64,000 nt of DNA from JAYXXU01 sp049301135 (GTDB taxonomy: Bacteria > Pseudomonadota > Gammaproteobacteria > Pseudomonadales > Moraxellaceae), in NCBI GenBank assembly GCA_049301135.1, contig JBAQKP010000286.1:5343-69342 (forward strand), read 5' to 3'. A program made the translations under genes and the position numbers. How positions within the stretch are numbered: position 1 is the first letter of the stretch; every line of letters starts with the position of its first letter. A model generated the notes under the pieces. That model had not been told where the DNA came from, searched no databases, and saw only the letters and a program-made list of their open reading frames with translations. This document shows, piece by piece, positions 7,536-16,917 of the stretch.

Positions 7536-10500
7536 TGATTCCGCTCCTCAGCATTTGACCGGCCAAAATCGCATCCAAATCTTCGATCAAGCGTGGCTCA
7601 GGTCGCCATGCCAAAATGCCATGTTGCGCATCCTCTGCCCGCATGCCGCGCAAGAATAAATAATTTGCCCCGCCCAAATGCTGCTCAATCCGATAATTCG
7701 GCAGACGTACTTTTAAGTAACGATGCAACGCAACCAAATACAGCGCCGCCTGCAACCAATAACCGGCGTGATCCATCGCCAGTGTTAAGCGTTCCGGTTG
7801 ATAATCCGCCAACTGCCCACCGAGATAATTACTCTTATAATCTGCCACATAAAACTGACCGTTATGCTGATACACCAAATCAATCGAGCCTTTTAAATAC
7901 CGCACCGCATGGGTATGTCGTAGGTTGGGCAAATGCACACCTGACTCGGCCAAACGACTCAGCAAACGGCTTGCATCAATTTCACCCGATGGCAAAGCCA
8001 AATAAAACTCCATCTCGCGCACCCGCTCACGGAAGCCCAAACCGGCCAGCGTCGCGCCATCGGGCAGCTTGGCCTGCACGATATGCGCAAACCACGCCTG
8101 CATCGACTCAGCAGCAATCCCAGAAATCGCATGTGCTTGTAATTGCTTATCAAAGGTACGCGCCCAATCCTCGTTTTTGCTCGGATCAAGGTACTCCAAA
8201 ATCTGGTGTAAACAATTGCCACTGGTCGCGCCACGCGGAAAACCAAACCGCACCGGATCATCCAGTTGTTGTACGGGTGCAGCGGCGGCCAGCGCGGGCA
8301 ACTCGACCTGATCCTCTAGCCAAAACTGCTCCAGCGGATCAATCTCTGGCAATGCCTCATCCGGTGCAGGAATGTCATGCCAATCCGGCACAACCAGCGC
8401 ATCGACCACACTCGGCAACTCATCTTTGGCGGAACGACTGCGCACAGCACTGCTAAAGGCATCTAAATGCGGGTGGTTTTGTTCAATCGTCGCTGGCTCA
8501 ACAGCGCCACTTTCAAAGCCGCTATTTTTAAAACCATTGTCAAAATCGTACGGCTCAAACTGCTCTGGCATTTCCAATTCCGACTGATGGTGATCAAATT
8601 GCCCATCATCAAAGCCTGCCCAATCGGGTAAATCAGGTGCTAAATGGATGCTGTGCTCAAGGCTCTGGCTGGCTGTGGCCAGCAACTGGACTGGATCAGC
8701 ACGCTCTGGCATCGCCTCCAACAGTGCATCATCGGCCACCTCATCGACATCCTGATCATGGTCAGGCTGTTCAACCACCACTGCCAAATGACGCTGATCA
8801 TGCTCGCGAATCATCGCGCTAAAACTGGTCATGCCCCAACTGCTCAAACGGCGCTTCGGTACTGGCCGCGCCACCAACGGCGAATCAACATCGGAGGGCT
8901 GTGACTGAGTGACCAAAGCCGTCATCTCCGGTGCAGCATCCAGCAGCGGCTCAAGCTGGACGTGTGCTGACTGTTGCGCCAGCCATGCGGGTAAATCATC
9001 GCCTAACCAATAACTTAAAATCGCAGCGTGTTCGTTACTTTTCAGTGTTTGCTCATTGGGCAGTAACGGCAAGTACAAGCGATGCGAGGCACGGGTCAGC
9101 GCCACATAGGCCAAGCGCCGATATTCGGCTTCAGTACGGGCGTGATGCTGCTGTAAATGCTGCTCGGTTTGATCCTTAAAGCCGAGTACCCGCTGCGGCG
9201 CACGCTGACCGACCGGCGGCTTCAGATAAAACACCACATCAGTTTTTTTCTTGCGGCGCTTGTCCAAGCCCTGCACCAACACCACCGGAAACTCCAAACC
9301 TTTTGAGGCATGAATGGTCATCAGTTGTACGCCGGATTGACTCGGTAGCCGCCGCTCCATTTCCCATTCACGGCTTTTTGGCTGACTGATCTGCCGCATC
9401 AACCACGACAACAGATGATGCGTGCCGCCACTACGCTCACTCTGTTCATGCAGCAACTCCAACAGATGCCGCAGGTTGACCAAATGCCGCTCCGCTTCTG
9501 GTTGCGCAGCCAAATTTGTCCACAACGCCAGCCGCTCGGCCAAGCGTTGCCATGCCGCCAAGAACCCCTGCCGCTCCCACAACTGTCCTTCATCAGCAAA
9601 TGCCATCTGCTGCCGCGTCAGCAATCCGATATCACTGTCGAGTTGGTCGAGTCGCGCCAAATCCCAACCGATCAACACGCCAGACAATGCCCGCCGCAAG
9701 CGCTGCTCGTGATACGGCGTGAGCATGGACTGCAACAGCGCCGCCAAGTCCTGCGCAATCGGACTGGCAAACACACTACAGCGCGATGGCCGCCACACGG
9801 CGATATTGGCAGCTTGCAGCAGGCTCTGCACCTGATCAAGTTCATAATTGGCAAACCCCAGCACCGCGATATGTTCCGGCTGTAACGGCTTGCCGTCTAA
9901 TTGCAGCTCGCCCTGCGCAGCTTGCGCCAGCAATCGCATGATCTGCCACGCAATTTGTTGGCTTTCTTGTTTACTCTCTTTCAGTTGAATCAAGCGCAGC
10001 GGCTGTGGATTTTCCAGCATCGACGGCGCAAGGGTTCGGTCTTGCAAGCTTGGATGAGGCCGTTCGCCCGCACTAATCGCCGGATATTCGATCCCATCGC
10101 CGAGATCGGTCTGCCGTAAAAACAGCGCATCCACCGCCTGTACCAGTGGCGCAACCGAGCGTTGATTGACGGTTAAGCCATGCAGCCCGCCTTTGCCCTG
10201 CTGCTGTGCCTGCTGAATTTCAGCTTTGACCTGTAAATAAGTCTGCACGTCACCACCGCGAAAGCCATAAATCGCTTGCTTCGGGTCACCGACCAAAATC
10301 AAACACACTGCCGGATCAAGCGGCTCACTACGGTACACCCGCGCAATCACCCGATCTTGATCGGTATTGGTATCTTGAAACTCATCGACCAAGGCCACTG
10401 GATAACGATGCCGAATTTGCTGCGCCAACAACGCGCCTGTGTCGGGATCATCCAATGCATTCGCCAGTAGGCGCATTTGTTGTGAAAAGCTGGTTTCACC

Positions 10501-11757
10501 GCGCTCGGCCAGCAACACCGGCAGTCGTTCGCGCACAGTCTGACTCAGCACAAAGGTCAGATGCTGTTCGACTTGGTCAAGCTGTTCTAGTAACTGACCG
10601 CGAATCGTGGCGATTTCTTGCAGCAACTGCAAACCGGTCAGTTCGGCAAACTGTTGCTTGGCATCGTTATTTTTGGCACTAAAATTAGTATCGAGTTTCG
10701 TCAATCCTTCTAGCAACTTGCTTTCTGGTTCATCGTCTTTTAGTCCAAGCAGCACAATCACGCCAAATTCACGGATTTTTTCGACAAATGAGCGAAACGC
10801 ATAGCCATAGTTTTGCAACGCACGGCCTTTATATAGGCGATCTCGCAATGCGCCATTTGGACTTAAAAACTGCTCAAACGCGGCCACATCGACCGCCAGC
10901 AATGCGTCTTTGAGCTGCTCCAACCGACTAAAATCAAGCTGCGGCATTGCTACCGGCGCAAGCTGTGCCGACAAAAAATTCATCACGGTCGCCACCGAAT
11001 ACTGATAGGCCGTACCATCATGTAGTCGCTTGGTTTGTAGCAGTAACCCAATCAAGCGCGGATCTTGTTGCGCCCGCCATTGCCGCACCGTGTCATGCAG
11101 CACCTCTGCGCACAACTCCTGCTCCTGCTCACTGATCTGAAGCCGCTCACCTTGCCCACTTTCAAAGGCAAACTCGCTCAGTAACTTTTGACAAAAACTA
11201 TCCAGCGTCCCGACAAATAATTCATCAAATCCCTGTAGCGCCAAATCCAGTCGATTTAAGCAATGCGTCCAGCCATTTTGTGCAATCGCATGATCTGTCG
11301 CGCCAAATTTGCCAGATTCAATCCGCTGCACCAAGTAGGCTAAAAATAAATCGGCCTGAATCTCGTTTTGGACGAGTTGCAGCAGTTGTTCTGGCGTTTG
11401 CTGCTTGTTTGGGTTCTCTGTCTGATCAGCGTCAGCGCGATGCTCAAATTGGGCTTTTTGTGCCGCCAGTAGTTGCTTAATCACACGGCGCACTTGCTCA
11501 AGTCGCTGCCGAATCCGCGAACGCAATTCCGCAGCCGCCGCACGGGTAAAGGTGGTCGCAATCATCTGACGTGGACTGTAGTCGCCTTCCAAAATCAGCC
11601 GCACAATCAATGCGGACAGCGCCCACGTCTTGCCTGTCCCCGCTGAGGCTTCAATCAAGTGTAAACCACGCAATGGCAACGACAGCGCGGGGTTGTTGTT
11701 CGGTTGGGCGGGCTTGGCTTGTTGTGGCTTGGCTTGTTCTGTTTTCAAGGGTTGCAT
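7528..11757 (-). CDS. recB: exodeoxyribonuclease V subunit beta, RecB, with an acidic linker insertion
   Basis: 1409 residues against about 1180 in E. coli. The N-terminal UvrD-like helicase has ASAGTGKT at 37-44 and DEFQDTN, and the C-terminal nuclease has the signature GSIDLV...DYKSN (D1293, D1306, K1308). Between helicase and nuclease, residues ~996-1165 form an extra low-complexity segment with about 40 acidic and only about 5 basic residues. The ATG at 11757 follows the recC stop by one base. The nuclease residues are intact, so the enzyme should be active; the insertion is the odd feature. Confidence 0.93.
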   Translation of the reverse strand: MQPLKTEQAKPQQAKPAQPNNNPALSLPLRGLHLIEASAGTGKTWALSALIVRLILEGDYSPRQMIATTFTRAAAAELRSRIRQRLEQVRRVIKQLLAAQKAQFEHRADADQTENPNKQQTPEQLLQLVQNEIQADLFLAYLVQRIESGKFGATDHAIAQNGWTHCLNRLDLALQGFDELFVGTLDSFCQKLLSEFAFESGQGERLQISEQEQELCAEVLHDTVRQWRAQQDPRLIGLLLQTKRLHDGTAYQYSVATVMNFLSAQLAPVAMPQLDFSRLEQLKDALLAVDVAAFEQFLSPNGALRDRLYKGRALQNYGYAFRSFVEKIREFGVIVLLGLKDDEPESKLLEGLTKLDTNFSAKNNDAKQQFAELTGLQLLQEIATIRGQLLEQLDQVEQHLTFVLSQTVRERLPVLLAERGETSFSQQMRLLANALDDPDTGALLAQQIRHRYPVALVDEFQDTNTDQDRVIARVYRSEPLDPAVCLILVGDPKQAIYGFRGGDVQTYLQVKAEIQQAQQQGKGGLHGLTVNQRSVAPLVQAVDALFLRQTDLGDGIEYPAISAGERPHPSLQDRTLAPSMLENPQPLRLIQLKESKQESQQIAWQIMRLLAQAAQGELQLDGKPLQPEHIAVLGFANYELDQVQSLLQAANIAVWRPSRCSVFASPIAQDLAALLQSMLTPYHEQRLRRALSGVLIGWDLARLDQLDSDIGLLTRQQMAFADEGQLWERQGFLAAWQRLAERLALWTNLAAQPEAERHLVNLRHLLELLHEQSERSGGTHHLLSWLMRQISQPKSREWEMERRLPSQSGVQLMTIHASKGLEFPVVLVQGLDKRRKKKTDVVFYLKPPVGQRAPQRVLGFKDQTEQHLQQHHARTEAEYRRLAYVALTRASHRLYLPLLPNEQTLKSNEHAAILSYWLGDDLPAWLAQQSAHVQLEPLLDAAPEMTALVTQSQPSDVDSPLVARPVPKRRLSSWGMTSFSAMIREHDQRHLAVVVEQPDHDQDVDEVADDALLEAMPERADPVQLLATASQSLEHSIHLAPDLPDWAGFDDGQFDHHQSELEMPEQFEPYDFDNGFKNSGFESGAVEPATIEQNHPHLDAFSSAVRSRSAKDELPSVVDALVVPDWHDIPAPDEALPEIDPLEQFWLEDQVELPALAAAAPVQQLDDPVRFGFPRGATSGNCLHQILEYLDPSKNEDWARTFDKQLQAHAISGIAAESMQAWFAHIVQAKLPDGATLAGLGFRERVREMEFYLALPSGEIDASRLLSRLAESGVHLPNLRHTHAVRYLKGSIDLVYQHNGQFYVADYKSNYLGGQLADYQPERLTLAMDHAGYWLQAALYLVALHRYLKVRLPNYRIEQHLGGANYLFLRGMRAEDAQHGILAWRPEPRLIEDLDAILAGQMLRSGING

Positions 11758-11758
11758 G

Positions 11759-14700
11759 TTAGGACTCACTGGCAACAGTTGAAGAGTTCAGCGGTTCAAA
11801 ATCCTGCCACCGCTCTAACAACGGCTGATACAAACGCGCTGCATGCGCGGCCAGATGCTGCACCAGTGCCTGCTCCGCATCCTGACCCTGCAACATCAAC
11901 TGCCAATCCGGATGCAGATAACAACTCTCATCTTCACTCGGTGCAATCCAACGATTAAAGCCCTCACCGCGCCATTTTTCCAACAAAGACTCTAACTTGT
12001 ACTCGTAGCTGTCGGATTTTTTGACATAGCGTAGGCCGCAATCTTGATCCAACAGCAAATCCGGCGGCAATACCCACGGCTGCCGCGCCGCTTGCTGCCA
12101 GACTTGAAGCCAATCCAACAAATACACCTGCGCTTGATCAGCCGCCACTGGTAACAGTCTAAAGGTCTGATGACTAAACACCATGATGCGCGAGCCACGA
12201 CCGGCTTGCACGTCAGCGTCACTGGTCTGCCGATACACTTGCCACGCCAGATGCTCCAGCCACATGCGCAGACGATGCTTGCCCCGCCCGCTGTTGCCCA
12301 GCTCGGCCAACCATGTGTCGGTCGGCTCTAGCGGAACAGTGACTTGTAGCGACCACGATTGTCCAGACTGATCATTCAGCACAATCGTCTGTTCGGTGAC
12401 GACATCACAGCCGGTTTTGCCGCAGACATTAGCGCAATCTTGAATACGTCGTTCGATCAACTGAGCGGCTTGTTCGGTCGAGAGAAAATACGCCTGTTGT
12501 GCCGCACCGACTGGCAGCCGATCCATCAATAATTCGACATTGAGCGCAACATCAGTGTGTAAATGCGCTTGGCGCAAGTGATACTGATCAAGGGTATTCA
12601 GCGTCAAAGGCTCAAAGGTCGAGGCTTGCTCCTGCCGATAGATATTTTGAATTCGCGCTTGCTGTAAAAAATACCGCGCAGGCCGCAACAACTGCCCAAT
12701 CATCCGATCCCACGACAGCGGGCTGTGACTCATCGATACCTGCTGCTGGGCAAACGCCGCCGCCCACACCACCGGCACGGGCTTGATCAGCGGGGTATAC
12801 AGTTGCTGCGCGACCTGATACCACAGATCGGCCAACATGCGCGGCTGGGTATACTGCTGACGCGGTTGCTTCGGGTCGGCCGCAGTAAAATTATCACGCT
12901 CAAACGGCAATAAGCTATGTTGGCGCACGATACAACGCGCCAGCACCTCCTCGCCGGTTTCCAATCTGGTTTTGGTGTTTTTTTCAGGTTGATCTAACAC
13001 CTCTTGCTCTGAGGAATCTTGATCAGACGACACGGCTTGGGCTTTTTTGTCCTCGACCCTCTGCGGCTGTAGCTCTTGGGGTTGTAGCTGTGCCGCAACC
13101 AAATCCAGCAACTCTTGTACCGGCGCAGCGGGTTGGCGTGGATGCACATCGGCCACATCAAAGCCATTGTAAAAAATCCAGCAGGCTTGCTGTGCCAGTA
13201 ATAACCCATCCAAAAACGCGCCCAACTCGTCTTCGTACCGTGAGCGATCACCAGCTTGCGCAGGCAAGGCTTTCATCAAGTCAAAATTACTGATCTGATC
13301 ACGCGCCGGAAACTGCCCCGCCTCCAATCCGAGCATCACCACCAACTGATACGGTAATGGCCGCAGTGTGCCTAAACGCGCAAAGGTCAGCCGACCAGAC
13401 GGCTGGGAACCGGCAGGCGTATTACTGAGCGTCGCCTCGACTTCATCTAGCACAAAGCGCAGCGGCAACGGCACTGGCGGCAACTCCGACGCGATCAGAT
13501 TGGCGCGCATGCCCTCGAGCGCATATTTAATCTGTTCCCATGCTTTGGTATCCAGTTCGGCGGCAAATTGCGCCAGCAGCTTGGCCTGAATCAGCGTGAG
13601 CCAATCATTGATGGTTAGATCCTGCACGCCTAAATAATGCCGCTCCGCGTCAAGCTGTTGATAAATTTGCTGCAAAGTCGCAATCAATGCAAAATCATCT
13701 GGCTGCACCGACGGCCACGCCAACACCCCCGCATGCACCGCCTCAGTCGGCAACACCATGCCCAGTAGTAACCGGTCTAAGGCAAAGCGAAAGGTATAGC
13801 GCGTATCGCTGTCTTGCTCGCTGAGACTCTGACGCAAATGCAGTGGATCAAAACCGCGCTTAAAGCCCGCCGCAATCAACAAATCCCCCATGCGCTGCAC
13901 CTGCTCACGACTCAAGCCGTAAGCGCGCTGCACGGCCGGCAGACTCAACCAATCCAGCAACACATCGTGACCAAACCGGCCGTCCAACAGATCAAAACAG
14001 CCCATCAGCGCCTGCCACAACGCCTCCGCTTCAGGTGTGGCAAGGCCAGTAATCTCCACTGGAATATTCAGGTTCGGCTGACTGACACTCGGCGCAAACA
14101 CTGCACGAATCAACGGCGCAATCCGTTGCAGATTCGGCGTGAGTACCAACACATCAGCCGGTTGACGCTGCGAATCCTGCGCCAACCACGTCAACAACTC
14201 CTCACGCAACACCTCAAGCTGCCGCAAGGCCGAATGACAAACATGCAGCACCAACGATTGATCATCATCGGCCAGTACATACTTGGGTGCATCGGTCGGA
14301 TCGGTCAGATGCAGAATATCCTGCTGAATTTTACCGAGTAAGGTCGCCGGATACGCATCAGGAAACACATCGACCCAGTCACCATACTCACCGCCGGACA
14401 TGCCACTCAGCAACGCAAACACATCACGCGCCTGTTTGCCCAAGCGGGTTAATAACGGATGCCGACTATCACGCAATAAGGCGCGTTCGGGGTATTTTTG
14501 TGCATACCAACTCAGCCAGCGCGGATCCACACTGTCCGCCCAATACTCTTGCGACGGGTTATAATGCAACAGTTTAATCTCGGTATATTGACTCAGTTGC
14601 TTAAGAAAATTCAGCTCCGCCGGTGGCAGCAGCACCATGCTAAACACCGCCAAATGACTCGGCAACTCACGCCGTTTATACGGCTCACGCGCCAGCGTAT

Positions 14701-15352
14701 CCCAAAACTGTTGAATCACCGCCTCACGCGCTGCAAACACCTCCGAAAACAACACCTGCCACAGCTTGGCCTGCCACGGCTGCATCACCAAATAATGATC
14801 ACGCTGCCATTTCGGTAGCGGCTCCACCATCCGATCAAACAACCCTTGCAAGTCCAGCTTGTCACCGCGTCCCCACAGATGCAGCCAGTCTGGCCGATAC
14901 ACCACATAAGCGGCAAACACCTGTGCAATCTGCTCGGACAAGCCCCAGATCTGCCGCCGAATCTGCGTCGGCGTGCCATCTTTGACTTTATTCAGTACCA
15001 CTTCAAACTGCTGATACAGCAGCCCATCCGCCTCTGGGTTATGTAATAGATCATGTAAAAAACCAAAAATACGCCACTGCATCACACTGGCGGATAATGG
15101 CGCGCGTTCCGGCACATCGTTTTTGAGGATTTTGCTATACAGCTTCCACTGATACGAGCCAATAAAATCGGTCGCCACCTGCGCACAGATGCCATCTTGA
15201 TCGGCCAACTGATAGCGCAGCCACACGCCGACCCCATGCGACGGAATCAAAATCTGACGTGGCTCAAACACCGCAATCGGCTGTTCAGCAAAAAAATCGA
15301 CTAATCCAGCCAGCAACAGCTCAATCCGTTGGCTTTGAATCACATGCAGCAT
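11759..15352 (-). CDS. recC: exodeoxyribonuclease V subunit gamma, RecC
   Basis: 1197 residues, first gene of recC-recB-recD. RecC is an inactivated helicase scaffold that reads the Chi sequence and splits the duplex. Recognised from its start LHVIQSQRIELL, from GVGVWLRYQLAD and from ICAQVATDFIG, typical of RecC N-termini, and from its position. I start at the ATG at 15352 (AGGG eight bases upstream); the longer frame to 15421 has no ribosome site. It is transcribed divergently from pstS, whose Pho-box lies about 60 bases upstream of the recC start. Confidence 0.92.
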   Translation of the reverse strand: MLHVIQSQRIELLLAGLVDFFAEQPIAVFEPRQILIPSHGVGVWLRYQLADQDGICAQVATDFIGSYQWKLYSKILKNDVPERAPLSASVMQWRIFGFLHDLLHNPEADGLLYQQFEVVLNKVKDGTPTQIRRQIWGLSEQIAQVFAAYVVYRPDWLHLWGRGDKLDLQGLFDRMVEPLPKWQRDHYLVMQPWQAKLWQVLFSEVFAAREAVIQQFWDTLAREPYKRRELPSHLAVFSMVLLPPAELNFLKQLSQYTEIKLLHYNPSQEYWADSVDPRWLSWYAQKYPERALLRDSRHPLLTRLGKQARDVFALLSGMSGGEYGDWVDVFPDAYPATLLGKIQQDILHLTDPTDAPKYVLADDDQSLVLHVCHSALRQLEVLREELLTWLAQDSQRQPADVLVLTPNLQRIAPLIRAVFAPSVSQPNLNIPVEITGLATPEAEALWQALMGCFDLLDGRFGHDVLLDWLSLPAVQRAYGLSREQVQRMGDLLIAAGFKRGFDPLHLRQSLSEQDSDTRYTFRFALDRLLLGMVLPTEAVHAGVLAWPSVQPDDFALIATLQQIYQQLDAERHYLGVQDLTINDWLTLIQAKLLAQFAAELDTKAWEQIKYALEGMRANLIASELPPVPLPLRFVLDEVEATLSNTPAGSQPSGRLTFARLGTLRPLPYQLVVMLGLEAGQFPARDQISNFDLMKALPAQAGDRSRYEDELGAFLDGLLLAQQACWIFYNGFDVADVHPRQPAAPVQELLDLVAAQLQPQELQPQRVEDKKAQAVSSDQDSSEQEVLDQPEKNTKTRLETGEEVLARCIVRQHSLLPFERDNFTAADPKQPRQQYTQPRMLADLWYQVAQQLYTPLIKPVPVVWAAAFAQQQVSMSHSPLSWDRMIGQLLRPARYFLQQARIQNIYRQEQASTFEPLTLNTLDQYHLRQAHLHTDVALNVELLMDRLPVGAAQQAYFLSTEQAAQLIERRIQDCANVCGKTGCDVVTEQTIVLNDQSGQSWSLQVTVPLEPTDTWLAELGNSGRGKHRLRMWLEHLAWQVYRQTSDADVQAGRGSRIMVFSHQTFRLLPVAADQAQVYLLDWLQVWQQAARQPWVLPPDLLLDQDCGLRYVKKSDSYEYKLESLLEKWRGEGFNRWIAPSEDESCYLHPDWQLMLQGQDAEQALVQHLAAHAARLYQPLLERWQDFEPLNSSTVASES

Positions 15353-15410
15353 AGTTACCCTGATCTCAATGATTGCACTGACGTGGCCACACGATGCTCG
15401 ACTGGCAACC

Positions 15411-15444
15411 CATTCACACAACTGTCATAATAACCAAGCAGCAT
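15411..15444 (+). promoter_or_regulatory. putative Pho-box promoter of the first pstS
   Basis: CATTCAC (15411-15417), a 4-bp spacer, then CTGTCAT (15422-15428), a perfect PhoB half-site. A 10-bp gap leads to CAGCAT, a poor -10. The same geometry occurs upstream of the second pstS and of pstC, which supports the call, although the -10 here is the weakest of the three. Confidence 0.5.
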
Positions 15445-15566
15445 GTCATGGTTGACCAAACGGCTGATGCCGCCTCTCGACTGGCCTCTGGCCAAGCGTG
15501 CCGGATCACTTGCAGCACATGATTTGCACCAAATCACCAACGCAATCCCACCCTTGGAGTTTGACC

Positions 15567-16658
15567 ATGAAAGTCTCCATCAGCGCCCTCGCTGTGGCTG
15601 TCGCATTCAGTATGACCGCTTGTAGCAAAAACCCCAACCCTGAAGCAACTGCCAGCAGCAGCGATGCGACAAGCAGTGCCGCACCAGTTGCCAGTGGTGG
15701 CAGCCGTGCCAATATCCAAATCGCCGGTTCATCGACCGTATTGCCGTTTGCCAGTATTGTCGCCGAAGAATTTGGCAATAACTTTCCACAGTTTAAAACT
15801 CCAGTGGTCGGCTCAGGCGGTTCAGGCGGCGGTCTACGGCAGTTCTGCCAAGGCACAGGCAACAACACCATCGACATCGCCAACTCATCACGCAAAATCG
15901 GCAGCGACGAAATCGAAAACTGCAAAAAATCTGGCGTGACCAAAATCCATGAAGTGATGTTTGGTTATGACGGCATCGTGTTTGCCTCAGACAGCAAAGG
16001 CGCAAAATTTGCCCTGACGCCAAAAACCGTGTTTCTTGCCGGTGCGGCCAAAGTGCCACAAAATGGCAAAATGATCGACAACCCGTACAGCAAATGGTCA
16101 GAAATCGACGCCAGCCTACCAGACCAAGCGATTACCTTAGTGATCCCTGGTTCCAACCACGGCACGCGTGAAGTCTACGAAGAAAAAATGCACGCAGCAG
16201 GCTGTAAAGAATTTGCTGAAGTGCAAGCAATGGACAAAGACGCACAAAAAGAGTTCTGTCATGCAGTACGCCGCGATGGCAAAGTGGTCGAAATCGCTGG
16301 TGACTACACCGAAACCTTGGCGCGGATACAGGCCACCAATACTGCGGTCGGGGCATTTGGCCTGAGCTTCTACGACCAAAACCGTGACCGGCTACAAGTC
16401 GCCACTGTGAATGGCGTTGTTCCAAGCGTTGCATCGATTCTAGATGGCAGCTATCCGGTCTCACGCCCACTGTACTTTTATGTCAAAGGCGAGCATATGG
16501 GCGTGATTGCCGGACTGGCTGAATACACCGAGTATTTCCTAAACACCCGTGTATCAGGTGCGAATAGCCCACTCGAAAAAGCCGGTCTGATTCCACTGCC
16601 AGACGATGTGCGTGCTAAGGCATTGGAAGACTTTAAAAATCGCGGGGTTGTCCAATAA
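15567..16658 (+). CDS. pstS: phosphate ABC transporter substrate-binding lipoprotein PstS (copy 1)
   Basis: 363 residues. The ATG at 15567 has TTGGAG upstream. The N-terminus is a lipoprotein signal with MTAC as lipobox (Cys about residue 16), followed by a Ser/Ala-rich linker, so this copy is anchored to a membrane. The mature part starts NIQIAGSSTVLPF, has GSGGSGGG (phosphate-binding loop) and SNHGTREVYEEK, typical of PstS. It is closely similar along its length to the next gene, a secreted PstS. A terminator follows, so it forms its own transcription unit. Confidence 0.9.
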   Translation: MKVSISALAVAVAFSMTACSKNPNPEATASSSDATSSAAPVASGGSRANIQIAGSSTVLPFASIVAEEFGNNFPQFKTPVVGSGGSGGGLRQFCQGTGNNTIDIANSSRKIGSDEIENCKKSGVTKIHEVMFGYDGIVFASDSKGAKFALTPKTVFLAGAAKVPQNGKMIDNPYSKWSEIDASLPDQAITLVIPGSNHGTREVYEEKMHAAGCKEFAEVQAMDKDAQKEFCHAVRRDGKVVEIAGDYTETLARIQATNTAVGAFGLSFYDQNRDRLQVATVNGVVPSVASILDGSYPVSRPLYFYVKGEHMGVIAGLAEYTEYFLNTRVSGANSPLEKAGLIPLPDDVRAKALEDFKNRGVVQ

Positions 16659-16702
16659 TCGGCGGTTCAAACCGCACCGGCTCCACCCTCTGACCTCCCC
16701 CA

Positions 16703-16740
16703 AAAAACCAGTCCACTCACGGCTGGTTTTTGCATTTTTA
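16703..16740 (+). terminator. intrinsic terminator after first pstS
   Basis: AAAAACCAG pairs with CTGGTTTTT (9 bp, loop of 11), followed by a T-rich tail (TGCATTTTTA). It ends the first pstS unit. Confidence 0.75.
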
Positions 16741-16790
16741 TTGATGCTGACTGCCGCACCAGCAACCCCTGTCACTAAAATGAAATATAG

Positions 16791-16824
16791 ACATCACGAA
16801 TCTGTCATTTATAAAACCTATAGT
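16791..16824 (+). promoter_or_regulatory. Pho-box promoter of the second pstS
   Basis: ACATCAC (16791-16797), GAAT, then a perfect CTGTCAT (16802-16808), a 10-bp gap and TATAGT (16819-16824) as -10. In PhoB-dependent promoters two 7-bp repeats with 4-bp spacing replace the -35 and lie about 10 bp before the -10, as here. Confidence 0.65.
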
Positions 16825-16917
16825 CATGCCTGACCCAAGGACAGCCGTCCTGCATCAAATTTGCGTCTTGTCACTGACCCATTTGTGCCGAATTTGCACG
16901 ACTCACGAGGAATCATC

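Noticed and set aside
7593..8456. 287-codon open frame on the plus strand inside recB
   Set aside because: Antisense shadow of the acidic linker and nuclease region; no recognisable protein and no ribosome site.
13814..14341. 175-codon plus-strand open frame inside recC
   Set aside because: Arg/Gln/His-rich shadow frame antisense to a well-recognised gene.
15353..15421. Upstream extension of recC by 23 codons
   Set aside because: No ribosome site; the RecC-type N-terminus begins at LHVIQSQ, and the extension runs into the pstS Pho-box.
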